Assembly: GCA_935421135.1 (NCBI GenBank) | Contig: OW285197.1 | Location: forward strand, 8,596,723 to 8,660,722 | Direction: 5' to 3' | Length of the DNA stretch: 64,000 nucleotides | DNA from: Bugulina stolonifera | Lineage: Eukaryota; Bryozoa; Gymnolaemata; Cheilostomatida; Bugulidae | Part shown: one piece after another, positions 60,570 to 64,000 of the stretch | Position numbering within the stretch: the first letter of the stretch is position 1 | Layout: each line of letters opens with the position of its first letter | The notes under the pieces: generated by a model | The model's input: the letters and a program-made list of their open reading frames with translations, nothing else | What the model was told of the DNA's origin: nothing | Database searches by the model: none | Made by a program: the position numbers and the translations under genes

Positions 60570-60690
60570 TATTGCAGAGCAATTATCTTCTCCCTGCACA
60601 GCACTGTGGAGTTATCTTCTTATTGTGCAGTTCTGTAGAGTTGTCTTCTCTCTGTACAGTTCTGTAGAGTTATTTTGTCAATGTACAATA
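60570..60690. repeat. Degenerate GAGTTATCTTCTCT repeat block
   Basis: Four irregular copies of a 30-35-bp unit with GTAGAGTTATCTTCTC and TGTACAGT/TGCACAG, the same family as at 7970-8640 and 17640-17900. A hAT-like element inserted at its right edge. Confidence 0.55.
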
Positions 60691-60693
60691 AAC

Positions 60694-62290
60694 TAGGCCT
60701 GCACGGTGTTTCGGTTTCAAACGATGTAAACGATGTGTGAACCCTCGGTGTTACACATCGGCAAATTTTTTATGCACCGAATCGCACCGGCACCGTGCCC
60801 AAACGATATATCGATGGTTCGGTGTAGTTCGATGTTATCGAACCGCACCGCTATGCCAGTAGTCATTCAATATTCATGCGGTCTAATATCACGTGTTCTT
60901 GTTTACCTCACTTCAAACTAGGTTGCATACCTTCGCTAATCCGTTTCAACATTAACTGCCATCGTGGCTGTGATTGATTATCAATGTTGTGGAGGCAGTA
61001 ATTATTATTAAATTATACTAAATTGATTCATAATTGCGTAACTTAGCAGATTCTGGTAGATTATGTTCTATCGTTTGCATATGATTGCTTTGTTCATGAA
61101 TAGTGTGCTGAAATAGAACAGTAGTATACGATCGAATATAATGGATTATATTTATATTATTATAAATAATATAATTAAATTTAAACATACCATTGGATTA
61201 ATTATTTCTATTATAATTAATCTACTACTAATGTTTAAGTTTGGTTATATTCGCTTGTAACTAAGAATAGCTACAATGCTTATAATAGTTAATCATTATT
61301 AATTATGGCTTTTTAATTTAAAATCGTTGTGTAGTTATGCTTTTGGTAAGCACTAGCTCTTTATATTATTTATTTAAAATAAGCTAATACTAATGTTCAA
61401 TCAATATTTTGTAGGTAGAATTCATCGGACTGAGTCATCGTAATATCCCATCTGAAGACAGATCTGCTAGATTCAATCGGTGGACACACTGAATTATACC
61501 AAATCAGCAATCTATCAAGAAAGCTTGCAAGAAAGATTCCCTACATTATCATTACATCATGTGCAACTATGCTAGCGTTTCTTCTTTCTCTTGTGATATG
61601 AAGTTAGCCCATGTCATTTTAAATTTGTTATCTTTTTGTGTCAATGGTACGAGTGTGGTGGAAACATTGTTTGCTGTTTTTCTTCTGTAATTTGGTCACA
61701 ATCAGTAATAAATCTAATAAATTATATGTAGTCGGTTGGGTGTGTGTCCAGCCTCATGTTTTTATATTTGATATATTTAATAAAATTACATAAAATAGGT
61801 GAAGTAAGACCCAATGCAACTTAAGACTCACTAGACTACATGGGCAAATACAAAATCTTGGGAGTAGGAGTAAGCACTGATTACTTTCATTAGCCCAATA
61901 GCCACTTAAATAAAATAATATACATATACTATGTTTTAATGAAGCCATATCTGAAAATAAAATAAACAATGATTGGCATGAACTCAGGTTGCAAGAAAGT
62001 GTTGAGGATTTTTGTTCCCTTGTATTGAACGGTCATGATGGGACAACTCTATTAGGCGAACTAGCTCCTGGACCAGTTCGATCCGGTATATCGAACCAAA
62101 GTTGACACCGTCTAACACCGCTTGAGACCAGGATCAATGGGGTCCGGTGCGGTTCGGTATATCGATCCAAATTTGGCATCGGTTGACACCGAATGAGACT
62201 AGGCACAAGAGAACCGGTGTCAACCGGTGTTTGATTACCACCACCCCAAAAACCGAATATCAGTGGGGAGGCAACACCGGTGCAGGCCTA
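60694..62290. mobile_element. Non-autonomous hAT-like element, 1.6 kb
   Basis: Termini TAGGCCTGCACGGTGTT and TAGGCCTGCACCGGTGTT (reverse complement of the right end) are inverted repeats. The perfect 8-bp CAATAAAC flanks the element (60686-60693 and 62291-62298). Subterminal regions are dense in short palindromic ATCGAACC / CGGTTCGAT-type and ACCGGTG motifs, as expected for transposase-binding arrays. No transposase frame is present. Confidence 0.9.
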
Positions 62291-62298
62291 CAATAAAC

Positions 62299-64000
62299 TA
62301 TACCAGTGCTGTATCCACAATTTGAAAGTTGGTTGGGCCAATATGGTAGGAGAAGGGGAGGGAGAGACAAGGTGACACCAAGGCAACATAAGTCATTGAG
62401 AATGGAAAAATTTTCATTTGTGTACATGCAGCTAATATGTTCTAAGATATGACATCTTCAAGGCATGCCAAAATATTTACTTTGATGCAACGGTCTGAAT
62501 TCAAACTATACAATACAGGTACATTACTTTTTTAAACAAAACATTGATGGTTTACAGCCTACCTCTTTACAGCAAGCCCTTGCTGTCATGGCTAGAAACA
62601 AACTGGCAAATCATTGTTTACAACAAGAAGGTATGCACAAATACACCCACTGACTCACTTTACACAGCAGGGCTTCAGCTTTTAACTTTTTAATAATGAG
62701 AAAACAGGAGGAAAGGCTTACTTTGGCTTCCTTTACTATCAAGTATGACCTCTATCCAACAAGCAGATTGATAAACTAATGGATTAACAGCTCTTACATA
62801 ACATTGAATTTATAAATAGCTGGGGAATGTTATAAACAATGATGACAGTTTGTTTCTATCCATGATATGTTTATATTATATATTATATTATTATCATATT
62901 ATTATTATATTATTACTGTTGTATATTATATAGATTGCATGTTCTCTGGTAAAAATATACTTTTAAGGGTAGTTGAATGTATTTATTTAGCGACACAATT
63001 GATAGCTATATTCTGTAGTGAATTGTTTATTGTAGTATTTAATATGATGATGGTACATGTACTTTAGAGAAGAAAAAAACACCTGCGTTTGCATCTTCTC
63101 TGTTTTACTCGTATTTTTATCTATCTTCATATCGTATGTTTTCTGCTTGATTGGTTGTAATTTTTTGTTTGTTGTGAAAGGTTGTATTTTGTATCTTACA
63201 CTATCTGTATGCTAGAAAAGTTCTAAAGCTGTGCACACATTGGGTTTTAGATTCCTGCTCTTAATATTACTAGCATTGAGTTTGTTATTGTGGTCTTTAA
63301 TCTAATAACTTGTTTGCTTTTTACAAAGCTCTGTGTATAATGATAGTTTCAGGTCAATCATTTCTGCCAATTGCATAAATCATTATAGCCTGTTGAAGGA
63401 GTGTTCAACATTTAGGTTTTCTCTGCTCTTGTTTTTTTATTATTCAGTCGTTTAGTTCAGTGGGTCTGTCTGTATCATAACTAAATCTGAAACCATAACT
63501 AGGGACTCTATATGAATAACAGCTAGTGGCCTGCTAATAAGTCTAAGTTGAGTAATCCACTATAAAGGCTGTCAATACAATATATTATGTACATGTAGAT
63601 CAGGCTAAGAAATTGGAATTAATTTAATTTCATCTCAGTAAAGTTCTGAAATGGGTGAACAAGCTGTTTATTGAAATATGTATACAATAGGCATATTCGG
63701 AACTCGACAGAACAGAAGAGGATTTACATGTAGCTGATGAGTTAAATATTAGAATGCTTTAAAGAAGTATCATGTTAGAAGAAGATATATGGACTTGTGC
63801 CAGACCTCTAAATACGCAATCCTTGTGCTTGAATAGTTTTAGAGCAAGAAGCACTAAAGAACCTTTTATTGGAGGCCTCTTAATTTCAGAGCAAGTAGTT
63901 GCTGTGAATGTTGGAGCTCGATGCAAGAAAAAGTCTGTTGAAGAAAGTTAGGATTAAATGAACTAAAGTATTGTAATGTTTTAGTGCTTGTTTACATACG
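62299..64000. other. No gene recognised
   Basis: AT-rich DNA to the end of the window with only short frames and occasional TACATGTA palindromes; no repeat ends or domain-bearing exons seen. Confidence 0.5.

Overview
The window is AT-rich animal DNA: spliced genes with short GT-AG introns, secreted PAN/F5-8C mosaic proteins, a Golgi-type fucosyltransferase, and many class I and class II transposons. This architecture and the many uncharacterised DNA transposons suggest an early-branching marine invertebrate (sponge, or possibly cnidarian). That placement is inference; no rRNA or mitochondrial marker is present.

Host genes, all on the + strand. Three tandem paralogues encode secreted proteins with a signal peptide, two Cys-rich PAN/apple-like exons and a two-exon F5/8C (discoidin/fucolectin-like) domain. 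Copy A (4318-7054) is intact, 352 aa. Copy B (about 10747-16532) is a pseudogene with stops, a frameshift and a lost start codon. Copy C (18292-48081) is intact and also predicts 352 aa, but its third intron is 27.3 kb and filled with mobile DNA. A single-exon GT10 alpha-1,3-fucosyltransferase lies at 57278-58504, with a repeat-rich leader region invaded by a DNA transposon.

The giant intron (19956-47263) holds a nest of elements. A Ty3/gypsy-type LTR retrotransposon on the - strand has a 570-bp 5' LTR, gag, protease, RT/RNase H/integrase and an extra ORF with C2H2 and coiled-coil regions. Its 3' LTR is fused to a head-to-tail array of tiny LTR elements (181-bp LTR, 52-bp interior: a TRIM). 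The TRIM copies the primer-binding site and polypurine/LTR junction of the gypsy element. The composite 25251-46655 is flanked by ATTA on both sides.

Inside the gypsy RT gene sits a 12.4-kb DNA transposon (30654-43101) with imperfect terminal inverted repeats. It carries one apparently intact 16-exon gene on the - strand (about 1,153 codons). This is the best candidate for a poorly described system: a large spliced transposase-like protein with Asp/His- and Glu-containing motifs and no superfamily I can name with confidence.

Elsewhere I resolved several non-autonomous DNA elements by their target-site duplications: hAT-like elements at 12270-12989, 54828-56142 and 60694-62290 (8-bp TSDs) and two copies of a 378-bp family with 7-bp TSDs at 9797-10173 and 60007-60385. 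There are also a tRNA-derived SINE (8241-8547), a mariner transposase remnant, long foldbacks, minisatellites, a GC-rich CCAAT-bearing island (1800-2540) and a duplicated promoter/5' end in front of copy C. Stretches with no recognisable feature are listed explicitly.
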